From the NCBI GenBank assembly GCA_035295985.1, contig DATHBT010000251.1, forward strand, positions 1 to 36,420: DNA of 36,420 nucleotides, given 5' to 3'. This DNA comes from JAIVGV01 sp035295985 (lineage in GTDB: Bacteria > Acidobacteriota > Blastocatellia > Pyrinomonadales > Pyrinomonadaceae). Below are positions 1 through 6,176 of this stretch, piece by piece. A program made the translations under genes and the position numbers. Every line of letters begins with the position of its first letter. The first letter of the stretch is position 1. The notes beneath the pieces were generated by a model, which was not told where the DNA came from, made no database searches, and was given only the letters and a program-made list of their open reading frames with translations.

Positions 1-300
1 CAGGAGCAGCACGCGCAAATCTTCTTCCGACTTCGCGAGACGCTCGGAGAGATCGTCAACTTCGAGCCGCGCCAGTTCGCGCATCTCCTCGTCGTCGGCC
101 GACTCCGACAATTCGCGCGCGCCGGACAGCTCTTCTCTGATCGTCTTCCACTCGCGGAATTTTTTGACCATCTCGCCGAGACTCCGGTGCTGCTTCGCCG
201 CCTTGATGTAGGCCGCCTGATCCGACATCAGCTCCGGCGACGAGAGTTGAGCCGTCAGCTCCTCGTAGTGCGCTTCGATCTGTTCGAGTTTGTCCAACAT
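1..300 (-). CDS. prfA: Peptide chain release factor 1, N-terminal part (truncated by window edge)
   Basis: The reverse complement from the ATG at 300 reads through to the window edge as 100 codons beginning MLDKLEQIEAHYEELTAQLS. This is the helical N-terminal domain of class-I release factors, which end translation at UAA/UAG. The GGQ and codon-recognition (PxT) motifs lie beyond the window. RF1 rather than RF2 is favoured by the start sequence and by the rpmE-DUF1385-prfA order, a common bacterial arrangement. The ATG directly touches a heptamer inverted-repeat element, so there is no Shine-Dalgarno sequence: the bases before it read CTAACAGCT. It is probably cotranscribed with DUF1385 from the rpmE promoter. 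Confidence 0.88.
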   Translation of the reverse strand, partial: MLDKLEQIEAHYEELTAQLSSPELMSDQAAYIKAAKQHRSLGEMVKKFREWKTIREELSGARELSESADDEEMRELARLEVDDLSERLAKSEEDLRVLLL

Positions 301-426
301 AGCTGTTAGCCGTTAGCGATTAGCTGTTAGCCAAACGCCTCCCATCAAATATTCAACCATCGACGTGGCTGGCTGGCGACGCAGCCGGGCAAAAAGCTGA
401 AAGCTAATAGCTAACAGCTAACAGCC
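301..426. repeat. Heptamer inverted-repeat element A (DUF1385/prfA gap), TTAGCTG type
   Basis: The left arm (301-332) and right arm (395-426) are each built of 7-bp units, gctgtta on one side and gctaaca on the other. They are inverted around a 62-bp spacer with no repeat. The third unit from the outer edge departs from consensus in both arms (gcgatta against gctatta), so those bases can still pair. The element fills the whole gap: one arm starts 3 nt after the DUF1385 stop and the other touches the prfA ATG. No T-tract follows, so it does not look like a simple terminator. Confidence 0.9.
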
Positions 427-429
427 TCT

Positions 430-1638
430 TCAAGACATCGGCGCGAGCGCGGCTTCGGCCGGCCGCGGTTCAAGTTTGAGCGACTCTTCGAGCGCGAAGA
501 TGGCGACTTCGAGCTGCTTGTCGTCCGGCTCCTTCGTCGTGATGTTTTGCAGCCAGATGCCGGGGAGCGTGAGCACCTTAAAGACCAAACTGCTCTCGCG
601 CTTGGCGGAGATGCGGATGATCTCGTAGCTGATGCCTGCGACGAGGGGCATCAGCGCGACGCGCACCAGCATGTTGTAGAGCAGCGAGTCGAACTTCACG
701 ACCGAGAAGAGGACGATGGAGACGATCATCACGACCATCAGGAAGCTCGTCCCGCAGCGCGGGTGCTGGCGCGGCTGCGTGCGGGCGTTCTCGACCGAAA
801 GCTCCAGCCCCGACTCCCAGGTGAAGACCGTCTTGTGCTCCGCGCCGTGGTACTCGAAGACGCGCCGGATGTCCTTCACCAGCGAGAAGCTGAAGATCAT
901 GATCAGGAAAAAGATCATGCGGATCACGCCGTCGATCAGGTTGAACGCGACCGACGGTCGCACCGGCCTGAGGTAGCCGCGAATGCTCGACCAGGCGCGT
1001 TTGTGCCAGGCTTCCTGACTCGCCGCTTGAGTTGCGGACGCGCCGCCCGTCGCTTCGGTCGTCGCGGCCGTTCGAGTTTGCGTCTCTGTCGCCGCCTCTG
1101 CCGTGACGGCCGGCGCGGCCCAGCCCGCCGCGATGAAGAGTGCGTTGGTCAGGACGAGCGGCGCGACGATGAAGAGCAGTATGTTGAAGACGACGGCGAA
1201 GGCGATTGAGCCGAAGATGGAGGCGCGCGCGCCGTTCTTCATCTCGTCGGCCGGCTTGTCGCGCGTAGGTATCGGGAGCAGTCCGGGCACTCCGCCGGTG
1301 ATGCCTGCGAAGTCGCCCTCGCCCTCGACCACGGCCGGCGTCAGGACGACCTCCGCCACGCGCTCCTCCTGCTGGCCTTCGGCGAACGCCTCGCCCGCCG
1401 AGTAGTTGAGCGCCCTGATGCCGAGCGCCATCGACTGCACGAGCACGGCCGCGCCGCGCAGCACCGGCAGCTTCAGCAGCGGGTACTTGTCGCTCCATTT
1501 GGGGAGCGCCGCGCCCGTGTGGACGATTGTCCCGTCCTGCCTGCGCACGGCGACCGCGTAGGCGTTCGGCGTGCGCATCATCACGCCCTCGACGACCGCC
1601 TGGCCGCCCACGATCAAGTCCTTCTCGTTCGCGCTCAC
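430..1638 (-). CDS. DUF1385 family membrane protein
   Basis: This 402-aa protein has the DUF1385 (Bacillus YqhQ) hallmarks: GGQAVVEGVMMR near residues 11-22, EYHGAEHKT at about 262-270 and HPRCG at about 292-296. Several hydrophobic segments (about 145-175, 238-258, 298-345) indicate an inner-membrane protein. The conserved Glu, His and Cys residues have led to suggestions of metal binding, but the biochemical role of the family is unknown. An Ala/Thr-rich stretch near residues 175-215 looks like a lineage-specific loop. The start is GTG at 1638; a GGAG sits 7 nt upstream, where the adjacent heptamer element stops short of the start. The position between rpmE and prfA suggests a housekeeping operon with translation genes. 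Confidence 0.9.
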   Translation of the reverse strand: MSANEKDLIVGGQAVVEGVMMRTPNAYAVAVRRQDGTIVHTGAALPKWSDKYPLLKLPVLRGAAVLVQSMALGIRALNYSAGEAFAEGQQEERVAEVVLTPAVVEGEGDFAGITGGVPGLLPIPTRDKPADEMKNGARASIFGSIAFAVVFNILLFIVAPLVLTNALFIAAGWAAPAVTAEAATETQTRTAATTEATGGASATQAASQEAWHKRAWSSIRGYLRPVRPSVAFNLIDGVIRMIFFLIMIFSFSLVKDIRRVFEYHGAEHKTVFTWESGLELSVENARTQPRQHPRCGTSFLMVVMIVSIVLFSVVKFDSLLYNMLVRVALMPLVAGISYEIIRISAKRESSLVFKVLTLPGIWLQNITTKEPDDKQLEVAIFALEESLKLEPRPAEAALAPMS

Positions 1639-1652
1639 TATTAACTCCGAAA

Positions 1653-1772
1653 AGCTGTCCGTTGCCCGTGGTCAGTTGTCCGTAGTTCGTGGCCGCTAAC
1701 CTTGCTGCCCACGTCTGCCGTTCAAGCCGCGGCGGCATGCAAACAACTGACAACGGACGACGGACAACTGAC
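1653..1772. repeat. Heptamer inverted-repeat element B (upstream of DUF1385), GTCCGTT type
   Basis: The left arm (1653-1695) consists of units such as ctgtccg, ttgcccg, tggtcag and ttgtccg. The right arm (1743-1772) consists of caactga, caacgga, cgacgga and caactga. They are inverted around a 47-bp spacer. The same heptamer family recurs in the element before nuoL at 9380-9500. One arm ends 14 nt before the DUF1385 GTG. Unlike the other elements, the far arm is about 165 nt from the upstream stop codon (rpmE). Confidence 0.87.
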
Positions 1773-1800
1773 AAAAAGAGTGACGCCGACGTTTCGGCCG

Positions 1801-1848
1801 GCCGGTCGCTCGAATCTTCGCGAATCGTTGCGCGCGAAGGCGACCGGC
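1801..1848. repeat. Nested stem-loop between rpmE and DUF1385
   Basis: An outer perfect 9-bp inverted repeat (1801-1809 gccggtcgc with 1840-1848 gcgaccggc) encloses an inner 7-bp one (1816-1822 cttcgcg with 1833-1839 cgcgaag). There is no U-tract on either strand, so an RNA processing or stabilising structure is more likely than an intrinsic terminator. The rest of 1773-1936 shows nothing recognisable. Confidence 0.5.
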
Positions 1849-1936
1849 GCGGGGCGTCGCGTCGGCGTCAGGCTGGAGTAGCTAAAGCTGGCTGGGGTCT
1901 GTCGGCTGCATCGTCAGAGAATGCGGGCCGTCCGTC

Positions 1937-2185
1937 TCAGGCGTTCGACTCGGCCGGCGTCGCCTCTTCGGCGGGCGCGGGCGTCTTCTTGCCGTAGCGC
2001 TTGTTGAAGCGATCAACGCGGCCGGCCGTGTCAACGAGCTTCTGCTTGCCCGTGAAGAACGGGTGGCACTCGGAGCAGATTTCGACGTGCAGGTCGTCCT
2101 TGCGCGTCGAGCGCGTCTGGAACGTGTTGCCGCAGGCGCAGGTGACGTTGATCTGGTTGTAGTTCGGATGAATCCCTTGCTTCAT
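1937..2185 (-). CDS. rpmE: Large ribosomal subunit protein bL31 (zinc-binding form)
   Basis: An 82-aa protein starting MKQGIHPNYNQINVTCACG. Residues C16, C18, C37 and C40 form the CxC...CxxC zinc site of the 'C+' class of bL31, which sits at the subunit interface of the 50S particle. The C-terminus (about 68-82) is an Ala/Glu/Pro tail beyond the core fold. The ATG at 2185 is chosen because GAGAGGG lies about 6 nt upstream and residue 1 matches the family start; the upstream in-frame extension is not bL31-like. A good sigma-70 promoter lies about 50 bp upstream. It is the first gene of a probable rpmE-DUF1385-prfA operon. Confidence 0.95.
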   Translation of the reverse strand: MKQGIHPNYNQINVTCACGNTFQTRSTRKDDLHVEICSECHPFFTGKQKLVDTAGRVDRFNKRYGKKTPAPAEEATPAESNA

Positions 2186-2235
2186 TTTTTCCCTCTCACA
2201 TACGGGCGCGAATCCCTCGCCCCGGTCAAACAAAG

Positions 2236-2265
2236 ATAGTACGTTCCGGCCCGCGTTATCGTCAA
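2236..2265 (-). promoter_or_regulatory. Sigma-70-type promoter for rpmE operon
   Basis: On the minus strand, TTGACG (2265-2260) and TACTAT (2241-2236) are separated by 18 bp. Transcription would begin near 2229, giving a leader of about 45 nt that contains the GAGAGGG ribosome-binding site of rpmE. Confidence 0.65.
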
Positions 2266-2321
2266 GTTTTAGACGCCCCGCGCGCACGTTTCGGTGCTTC
2301 GCGCGGCGTCGGCCAGCTTTG

Positions 2322-2350
2322 TTGACAACGCCGGGAGCGCGTGCTACAAA
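2322..2350 (+). promoter_or_regulatory. Sigma-70-type promoter for the nuoC operon
   Basis: TTGACA (2322-2327) and TACAAA (2345-2350) are separated by 17 bp. The -35 is perfect and the -10 matches 4 of 6. Predicted start near 2357 leaves a leader of about 130 nt before nuoC. It lies in the roughly 300-bp divergent region 2186-2485 shared with the rpmE promoter; no gene is seen in that region. Confidence 0.6.
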
Positions 2351-2485
2351 CCACACTGTTTCCGCCCTCTTTTGCACCTGCTGGTCGGTGCGCAAAGACT
2401 GTAATTTCAAGCGATAAGACTCGGCCCCCGCGCCCGCTAGCGGAGGATTCCTACAGCCGCAGTCTGGAAGAACGTCAGACGCCTA

Positions 2486-3772
2486 ATGACTGACGAGCCT
2501 GAAAAGACCGATCCCACGACGGGCGACGAACCCGCGGGCCAATCGCGCGACCGCGCACGGACGCGCGCCGACGACAAAGCCCCAAGCCCCGGCGGCGAGG
2601 TCGAGCGCGCCGGCACGCTCCCCGCGCCCCCGCACGACGAGGCCGCCGCGCCAACTCCCGAAAGTCAGGCTGCGCTCACGGGCAAAGCCCCTTCGGGCAG
2701 CTCTTCGAGCGGCACGACGATGCCCGCCGCCTCGTCCGGCGAGCCGGATAGTCAGGCCGCGCCGGCCGCGAAGCCGAAGACGCCCGCGACGCCGCCCGCC
2801 GACGAGACGCCCGAAGAGAAGAAGGCGCGGCTCCAACGCATCATCGACGAGGCGAAGGCCAAAAAGGCCGCGGCTGCCGGTGGCGGCGCGCCCGCGGGCG
2901 AGGGCACGGAAGCAGCGACGACACCGCAGCCGCCCGGTGGCGCATCGCCCGCCACGTCCGACGCGGAGAAGGCCGCGAAGATCGCCGCCGCCAAAGCGAA
3001 GGCCGCCGCGCTCAAGGCCGCCGCAGGCGACAAGCCCTCGCCGCCACAGCCGGCAACGGCCGGCGCTGCTGCCGGTGCTGCCGCCCCCGCTGCCGGCGCG
3101 CCGAAAGCCCCCGTCAAGAAAAAAGAAGAGGGGCCGAAGCCGACCGACGCATCCGAGCACGCGCTCGTCAAACGTCTGCGCGCGAAGTTCGCCGACTCGA
3201 TCCCGGAGGCGGCGGAGTTTCTTGGTCAGCTCTCCGTCCGCGTTGAGCGCGCGCGTATCCTGGAAGTCTGCGACGCTTTGAAGAGCGACGCCGAGACGCC
3301 CTTCGATCTGCTCTGCGACCTGACCTGCGTCCACTACCCCGAAAACTTCGACGCGCCTTTCGAGATCGTTTACAACCTCTACTCGATCTCCGCGAACGCG
3401 CGCGTGCGTTTGAAAGTTACGACGACCGAGGAGGAAGGCGTCGAGAGCGTGAGCGCAGTTTGGCCGACGGCCAACTGGATGGAGCGCGAGGTTTACGATC
3501 TCTTCGGCATAAAATTCGCGAACCACCCCGACCTGCGCCGGCTGCTGCTGCCCCCGGACTGGGACGGCCACCCGATGCGCAAAGACTACCCGCTCGAAGC
3601 GATGGAGAACGACTGGACTGCGCGCCACCTGCCCGAATTCACCGACGTTCAGCGCGAGCAGTTGGAGCAGCGGCGTGCCTACGGCTTAGAGATTCTTCAG
3701 ACTCCGGCCGAGCGGCGCGTCCGCGAAATCTTCATCGCCGGCAAGGAAGTGATGCCGAAGGAGCATCGCTAA
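2486..3772 (+). CDS. nuoC: NADH-quinone oxidoreductase subunit C with long low-complexity N-terminal extension
   Basis: A 428-aa protein. Residues from about 222 match NuoC (30-kDa subunit): a region around FDLLCDLTCVHYP, then YNLYSI, NWMEREVYDLFGI, and the C-terminal DWDGHPMRKDYP. This subunit sits in the peripheral arm of complex I against NuoD near the quinone site. Residues 1 to about 220 are Ala/Pro/Lys/Glu-rich with Lys-Ala blocks (EKAAKIAAAKAKAAALKAAA) and no domain I recognise. Family NuoC is about 160-220 aa, so the protein is roughly doubled. Comparable Lys/Ala extensions are known on NuoC of Bacillales. It is the first nuo gene here; nuoA and nuoB are not upstream. A 6-bp gap leads to the next gene. 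Confidence 0.93.
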   Translation: MTDEPEKTDPTTGDEPAGQSRDRARTRADDKAPSPGGEVERAGTLPAPPHDEAAAPTPESQAALTGKAPSGSSSSGTTMPAASSGEPDSQAAPAAKPKTPATPPADETPEEKKARLQRIIDEAKAKKAAAAGGGAPAGEGTEAATTPQPPGGASPATSDAEKAAKIAAAKAKAAALKAAAGDKPSPPQPATAGAAAGAAAPAAGAPKAPVKKKEEGPKPTDASEHALVKRLRAKFADSIPEAAEFLGQLSVRVERARILEVCDALKSDAETPFDLLCDLTCVHYPENFDAPFEIVYNLYSISANARVRLKVTTTEEEGVESVSAVWPTANWMEREVYDLFGIKFANHPDLRRLLLPPDWDGHPMRKDYPLEAMENDWTARHLPEFTDVQREQLEQRRAYGLEILQTPAERRVREIFIAGKEVMPKEHR

Positions 3773-3778
3773 AGACGC

Positions 3779-4015
3779 ATGAACCCGCGAGACCTGGCCG
3801 CGCGCCACGAGGCGAAAGTCTTCGACTCCACCGAGGCCGCCGAGAAGGAGGGCTTCACGCTCGGCCAGTCGGCCGCGCCGCGCAACGCCTGGAACCGCGA
3901 CAGCGCCGCCGCCTCGATCCTCTACGACCTTGTCGCGCGCAAGCGCCGCGGCGAAGTCACAGAGATCGGCCTCGTCCTCGACGGCAGCAGCAGCGTGACG
4001 GGAGCATTCAAATGA
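3779..4015 (+). CDS. Small orphan protein between nuoC and nuoD
   Basis: A 78-aa soluble, charged protein starting MNPRDLAARHEAKVFDSTEA, with no signal peptide or membrane segment. I do not recognise a family. The ATG lies 6 nt after the nuoC stop, so translation is probably coupled. Codon use resembles the neighbours, which supports a real gene, as does the open reading frame filling the space up to a heptamer element. The position suggests a complex I accessory or lineage-specific gene; this is inference from location only. Confidence 0.6.
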   Translation: MNPRDLAARHEAKVFDSTEAAEKEGFTLGQSAAPRNAWNRDSAAASILYDLVARKRRGEVTEIGLVLDGSSSVTGAFK

Positions 4016-4133
4016 TTTTGGATTGCGGATTGCGGATTGCGGATTGGCGCGGCTCTCAACTCGGAGGGTCTGCTCCCGTGTCCGCGTTCGGCAATTCTTC
4101 AAATCCGCAATCCGCAATCCGCAATCCGCAATC
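4014..4133. repeat. Heptamer inverted-repeat element C (before nuoD), GGATTGC type
   Basis: The left arm (4014-4047) has near-perfect tandem copies of ggattgc. The right arm (4101-4133) has aatccgc units, inverted, with a 53-bp spacer. The left arm starts inside the upstream TGA and the right arm ends 3 nt before the nuoD ATG. In-frame ATG-like extension of nuoD into this element (from 4023) is an artefact of the repeat. Confidence 0.93.
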
Positions 4134-4136
4134 GAT

Positions 4137-5270
4137 ATGCATCAGGTAGAAGTCGCAACGACGCGCGAGACGCTGCTCGACAGCCCAGAAATGGTGCTGA
4201 ACATGGGGCCGCAGCACCCCTCGACGCACGGCGTCCTGCGCGTCATCCTCAAATTGGACGGCGAGACGGTCATCGATCTCGACTGCGACATCGGGTATCT
4301 GCACCGCGGGATGGAGAAGATCGCCGAGAATCGTCTGTACCCGATGATCGCGCCCTACTGGGACAGGCTCGACTACCTGGCCGCCGTCTCGAACGGGCTG
4401 GTCTGGGTCGAGACGGTCGAGCAGATGATGGGACTCGTCGTCCCCCCCCGCGCGCACTACGTCCGCACGGTCTTAACGGAACTCAACCGCATCTCGTCGC
4501 ACCTGCTCTGGCTCGCCACGCACGGCCTCGACATCGGCTCGTTCACCGTCCTCCTGTGGGCCTTGCGCGAGCGCGAGGAAATCCTAAAAATCTTCGAGCG
4601 GCAGTTCGGCGCGCGCCTGACCTGCCACGCGTGGCGCATCGGCGGGATGCCGAACGACACCTACGACGGCTTCACGGAAGACGTTCAACAGTTCACCGAT
4701 AACTTCCCCAAGCGCCTCGAAGAGTACGAGACTCTGCTCTCGGAGAACCGCATCTGGCTCGGCCGCACGGTCGGCATCGGCGTCATCTCGGCCGCGGACG
4801 CCATCGCCATCGGCCTGACCGGCCCGGTGCTCAGAGGTTCGGGCGTCGCATACGACGTGCGCAAGGCCCGTCCTTACGCGGCCTACGCAGACCTCGACTT
4901 CGACATCCCCGTCGGCGAGAACGGCGACACGTACGATCGCTACCTCGTGCGCCTCGAAGAGATGCGCCAGTCGCGCCGCATCATCCAGCAGGCGATGCAG
5001 CGGATGCCGGACGGGCCCGTCAACGCCAAAGTCCCGAAGGTGATCAAGCCGCCCGCGGGCGACTACTACCACTCGATTGAAGGCCCGAAGGGCGAGATCG
5101 GCTGCTATCTGGTCTCAGACGGATCATCTCGGCCCGCGCGCGTGCGCGTCCGGCCCCCGTGCCTGATCAACCTTCAGGCGCTGCGGCAGATGTGCGTCGG
5201 CCACCTCGTCGCCGATGTCGTGGCGATCATCGGCACGCTCGACATCGTGCTCGGCGAAATAGACAGATAG
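4137..5270 (+). CDS. nuoD: NADH-quinone oxidoreductase subunit D
   Basis: A 377-aa protein from the ATG at 4137. The N-terminus contains NMGPQHPSTHG (about residues 21-31), a loop lining the quinone cavity. Later landmarks are DCDIGYLHRGMEK, ELNRISSHLLW and the terminal GTLDIVLGEIDR, all standard in the 49-kDa subunit. It is homologous to the large subunit of [NiFe] hydrogenases and has lost the metal ligands. An upstream in-frame ATG (4023) lies in the heptamer repeat and is rejected. No Shine-Dalgarno is visible before 4137 (bases read caatcgat). The TAG stop is the first triplet of the next heptamer element. Confidence 0.96.
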   Translation: MHQVEVATTRETLLDSPEMVLNMGPQHPSTHGVLRVILKLDGETVIDLDCDIGYLHRGMEKIAENRLYPMIAPYWDRLDYLAAVSNGLVWVETVEQMMGLVVPPRAHYVRTVLTELNRISSHLLWLATHGLDIGSFTVLLWALREREEILKIFERQFGARLTCHAWRIGGMPNDTYDGFTEDVQQFTDNFPKRLEEYETLLSENRIWLGRTVGIGVISAADAIAIGLTGPVLRGSGVAYDVRKARPYAAYADLDFDIPVGENGDTYDRYLVRLEEMRQSRRIIQQAMQRMPDGPVNAKVPKVIKPPAGDYYHSIEGPKGEIGCYLVSDGSSRPARVRVRPPCLINLQALRQMCVGHLVADVVAIIGTLDIVLGEIDR

Positions 5271-5384
5271 CTATTAGCTGTTAGCTGTTAGCTGTTAGCC
5301 AAACCGTTGGGCTTCAGCGTTCGCAGATCGGCGCAGTTGTTTCTTTGTCTTGCTAATAGCTAACAGCTAACAGCTAACAGCTTC
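5268..5384. repeat. Heptamer inverted-repeat element D (nuoD/allA-like gap), TTAGCTG type
   Basis: The left arm (5268-5300) has four tagctgt-type units and includes the nuoD TAG stop codon. The right arm (5352-5384) has gctaata and then gctaaca units. The spacer is 51 bp. The right arm ends 2 nt before the next ATG. Units are the same family as elements A and F. Confidence 0.94.
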
Positions 5385-5386
5385 TC

Positions 5387-5848
5387 ATGAACGTCGTTCG
5401 CCTCGCAGTGCAGGAGATGACGCGCGAGCGGTTCGCGCCGTTCGGGGTGCTGATCGACAGCCGCGGATCGGTGGAGCTAGACCTCGGCGGGGCCGCGGCG
5501 CAGATGACGGGCGCGACGAGCGAGCGGCGCGGGTTCGCGTTCCGGTTCATGGCGCGGCACACGCGGACGATGCAACTCTTCTCGCCGATGGTCGGGTGTC
5601 GCTCGATCATCTGCGTCGCGCCTCCCGCGCCGGAGCGCGACGCGCCCGCGCCCGAAGAGGTCGCCGCCTTTCTGGTTGACGGGCGTCTGCCCTACGCGTA
5701 CCACAAGGGGACGTGGCACACGCCGCCTTTCCCGGTCGGGGAGTGGTCTTCGTACCTCGTCGTCGACCGCGCCGGGACTCTGGACGACGACTACGAGCTG
5801 GTTGACATGAACGCAGCCCACGGCTGCACTTTCGAGATCGACGTTTGA
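5387..5848 (+). CDS. Ureidoglycolate lyase (AllA) family protein
   Basis: A 153-aa cupin-like protein. The stretch HTRTMQLFSPMVGCRSIICVAP (about residues 58-79) and Y105-H-K-G-T-W-H111 match the AllA family (ureidoglycolate lyase), where the YHxGxWH region contributes to the active site that splits ureidoglycolate into glyoxylate and urea. No other allantoin genes are seen nearby, and the gene is embedded in the complex I operon between nuoD and nuoH, so purine catabolism is not supported by context and the true substrate is uncertain. The start is directly after a heptamer element with no Shine-Dalgarno. No signal peptide; expected cytoplasmic. Confidence 0.78.
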   Translation: MNVVRLAVQEMTRERFAPFGVLIDSRGSVELDLGGAAAQMTGATSERRGFAFRFMARHTRTMQLFSPMVGCRSIICVAPPAPERDAPAPEEVAAFLVDGRLPYAYHKGTWHTPPFPVGEWSSYLVVDRAGTLDDDYELVDMNAAHGCTFEIDV

Positions 5849-5899
5849 GAGTTAACCTCACGAATGACCGAAGCCCCTCACGGCGAAAGGAGAGTTGAA

Positions 5900-6166
5900 A
5901 TGAGTTCGGATCGCCTCACCGAGATACTGAATTTCCTGAGCGCCATCAGCCGCGACATCGGCGCTTTCCGCACCGATGTGAATGCGTTCCGCGCCGAGAC
6001 GAACGCGCGACTTGATCGTCTCGAAGCTGACATGAGCGCATTGCGCGCCGATGTTCGCGCGCTCACCATCAGGTTCGACCGCGACCACGCGGTCGTGTTT
6101 GAGACGCGCGCCGACGTGAGGGAGCTGGAGGATCGCGTCGGCGCGCTGGAAGGGAAGCAGACCTGA
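5900..6166 (+). CDS. Small coiled-coil protein
   Basis: An 88-aa protein from the ATG at 5900, chosen because AAGGAG lies about 8-10 nt upstream; an in-frame ATG at 5864 would add 12 residues without such a site. The sequence is almost wholly helical with heptad-spaced hydrophobics (LTEILNFLSAISRDIGAF and repeats of xxLDRLEADMSALRADVRAL), consistent with a coiled-coil oligomer. It resembles many small uncharacterised coiled-coil proteins in which variable heptads follow one another; I assign no function. It lies 10 bp before nuoH and may be translationally coupled to it. Confidence 0.72.
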   Translation: MSSDRLTEILNFLSAISRDIGAFRTDVNAFRAETNARLDRLEADMSALRADVRALTIRFDRDHAVVFETRADVRELEDRVGALEGKQT

Positions 6167-6176
6167 GACGGACGTT

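Noticed and set aside
2483..3628. Minus-strand open frame opposite nuoC
   Set aside because: Arg/Gly-rich mirror of the nuoC extension; no support.
4023..4136. Longer nuoD starting at 4023
   Set aside because: The extra N-terminus is translated heptamer repeat (MRIADCGL...), not NuoD sequence.
5268..5384. Transposon-derived MITE or REP/BIME element
   Set aside because: No target-site duplication was seen, unrelated heptamers share the same plan, and the arms are bounded by stop and start codons; REP elements have conserved sequence rather than conserved period.
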